32,665 nt of DNA from NCBI GenBank assembly GCA_028681275.1, contig JAQUIV010000010.1, positions 1 to 32,665 on the forward strand. Reading direction: 5' to 3'. Both the position numbers and the translations under genes were made by a program. Origin of the DNA: Aliarcobacter sp. Its GTDB lineage: Bacteria > Campylobacterota > Campylobacteria > Campylobacterales > Arcobacteraceae. How positions within the stretch are numbered: position 1 is the first letter of the stretch; each line of letters opens with the position of its first letter. This document shows, in pieces, positions 32,068 through 32,665 of the stretch. The notes under the pieces were generated by a model. The model was not told the origin of the DNA and ran no database searches. It saw only the letters and a program-made list of their open reading frames with translations.

Positions 32068-32223
32068 TTACTTAGATTTGATTGCTGTACCTGTATTTAT
32101 TTGAATTCCAAGGATAAAGCCACTCTCTACAATATAAGATTTTGTTTCATCTATCTCATCTTTTATAATATGAACCTCATAACTATCTATCTTGTCATCA
32201 ATGTAATTTAATACACTTTCCAT
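32068..32223 (-). CDS. Small ORF, 51 residues
   Basis: The gap between feoB and tRNA-Thr contains this short ORF. The ATG at 32223 has AAGGAAAAAA upstream. The product, MESVLNYIDDKIDSYEVHII... ending ILGIQINTGTAIKSK, has balanced protein-like composition: an acidic helical first half and a short beta-like end. It has no signal peptide. It ends at the feoAB terminator. No family is recognised. Confidence 0.5.
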   Translation of the reverse strand: MESVLNYIDDKIDSYEVHIIKDEIDETKSYIVESGFILGIQINTGTAIKSK

Positions 32224-32307
32224 TTTTTTCCTTAATATAAAAATTTTTGAAATTATATTTATATCTGGTTACAAATGGGTTGCAAATAAAAAAGTTCTAC
32301 CAGGATA

Positions 32308-32380
32308 TGCTCACAATCGGAGTTGAACCGATAACCTCTTCCTTACCATGGAATTGCTCTACCATTGGAGCTATGCGAGC
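32308..32380 (-). tRNA. tRNA-Thr (anticodon GGT)
   Basis: On the minus strand, acceptor GCTCGCA pairs with TGTGAGC (one G-U). The D arm is GCTC/GAGC. The anticodon arm TTCC-ATGGTAA-GGAA gives anticodon GGT, for ACC/ACU threonine codons. The T arm is ATCGG-TTCAACT-CCGAT. The first anticodon-stem pair is an A/G mismatch. CCA is not encoded, unlike in the tRNA-Leu of this window. Confidence 0.92.
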
Positions 32381-32553
32381 GATGTAGATGAGTTAAAAGT
32401 ATATAATAAATGTGCTTTCAATAGTGTTTTTAATAATCGTATAGAGTATCGTGCTTTAAATAGTAAATAAAAGAGTAATACTCAATAAAGAGATAAAAAA
32501 AGACCTAAAATTCTTATTAAAAATCTTTTTATCTGTTGGCACTAAAAAAAAGG

Positions 32554-32608
32554 CTAAAAAAAAAGCTTTCTTCTAAGTGAACTTAGGAGTTCAGATAGAA
32601 AAAAGCTT
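32554..32608 (-). terminator. rRNA operon terminator
   Basis: Read on the minus strand, 32608-32596 pairs with 32575-32563 (13 bases, one G-U), with an inner stem of six (32593-32588 with 32583-32578), then nine T residues and a second T run. It lies just downstream of the 5S gene. Confidence 0.85.
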
Positions 32609-32624
32609 AGTGTAAAAACTCAAG

Positions 32625-32665
32625 AGCTGGCAGCGGCCTACGTTTCCACCAGGGTACCCGGCAGT
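32625..32665 (-). rRNA. rrf: 5S rRNA, 3' end (partial)
   Basis: The minus strand reads ACTGCCGGGTACCCTGGTGG, then AAACGTAGGCCGCTGCCAG, the conserved 3' half of 5S rRNA with its GTAGG-CCGCTGCCAG end. The GC-rich composition contrasts with the surroundings. The gene continues beyond the window; its exact 3' end is uncertain by a few bases. An rRNA operon transcribed leftward thus ends here. Confidence 0.85.

Noticed and set aside
1-32665. CRISPR array, insertion sequence or integrated prophage
   Set aside because: No regularly spaced repeats, transposase, integrase or phage structural genes were found; short AT-rich repeats are expected at this composition.

Overview
The window looks like chromosomal DNA from an Arcobacter/Aliarcobacter-type member of the Campylobacterota. 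The base composition is very AT-rich. The ATP synthase c subunit carries a signal peptide, as is usual in that phylum. Many small proteins resemble those lineages, and TTG/GTG starts are common. The species cannot be fixed from the sequence alone. No CRISPR array, insertion sequence or complete prophage is visible.

Layout, left to right. (1) 1-4992, nitrogen assimilation: the 3' end of an assimilatory nitrate reductase gene, then an unrelated minus-strand gene and a yaeQ gene, then nirB-nirD (siroheme NADH nitrite reductase) and a terminator. (2) 4964-11100, a minus-strand operon behind Fur-box-like sites: imelysin (GxHxxE form), diheme DUF1111 oxidoreductase, second imelysin-like protein, sterol-desaturase-family membrane protein, MauG/cytochrome c peroxidase-like diheme protein, and possibly a small exported protein. 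The content suggests extracytoplasmic iron or redox-metal handling. (3) 11158-15700: a large AsmA-like envelope protein with an internal duplication, a zinc-ribbon membrane protein, atpE with an unusual leader, tRNA-Leu(GAG), a pair of small membrane proteins, a 37-residue ORF and a small DNA-binding protein. (4) 15757-19470: proA, a monooxygenase-fold protein and a GH17 membrane protein in one probable operon, preceded by a possible switching leader. (5) 19487-26330: an exported protein, ccoG, a two-component system, and an overlapping trio of ogt, a phosphohexomutase gene and a carbon-nitrogen hydrolase gene. (6) 26314-27217: a small DNA-binding protein facing a secreted lysozyme-like enzyme with a near-consensus sigma70 promoter. 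(7) 27291-32067, an iron-starvation block: two Fur-like boxes, a 21-residue cysteine peptide, a DUF2325 protein with a cysteine-rich tail, an unknown 252-residue protein and flavodoxin. These are followed by convergent fur and then feoA-feoB behind another Fur box. (8) 32068-32665: a 51-residue ORF, tRNA-Thr(GGT), an rRNA-operon terminator and the 3' end of a 5S rRNA gene, all on the minus strand.

Iron ties the window together. A fur gene sits beside Feo ferrous uptake and a flavodoxin that can replace ferredoxin when iron is scarce. Fur-like sites also precede the imelysin/diheme operon about 16 kb away. The least explained parts are the 21-residue peptide, DUF2325 protein and 252-residue protein ahead of flavodoxin, and the particular mix of genes in the imelysin/diheme operon.
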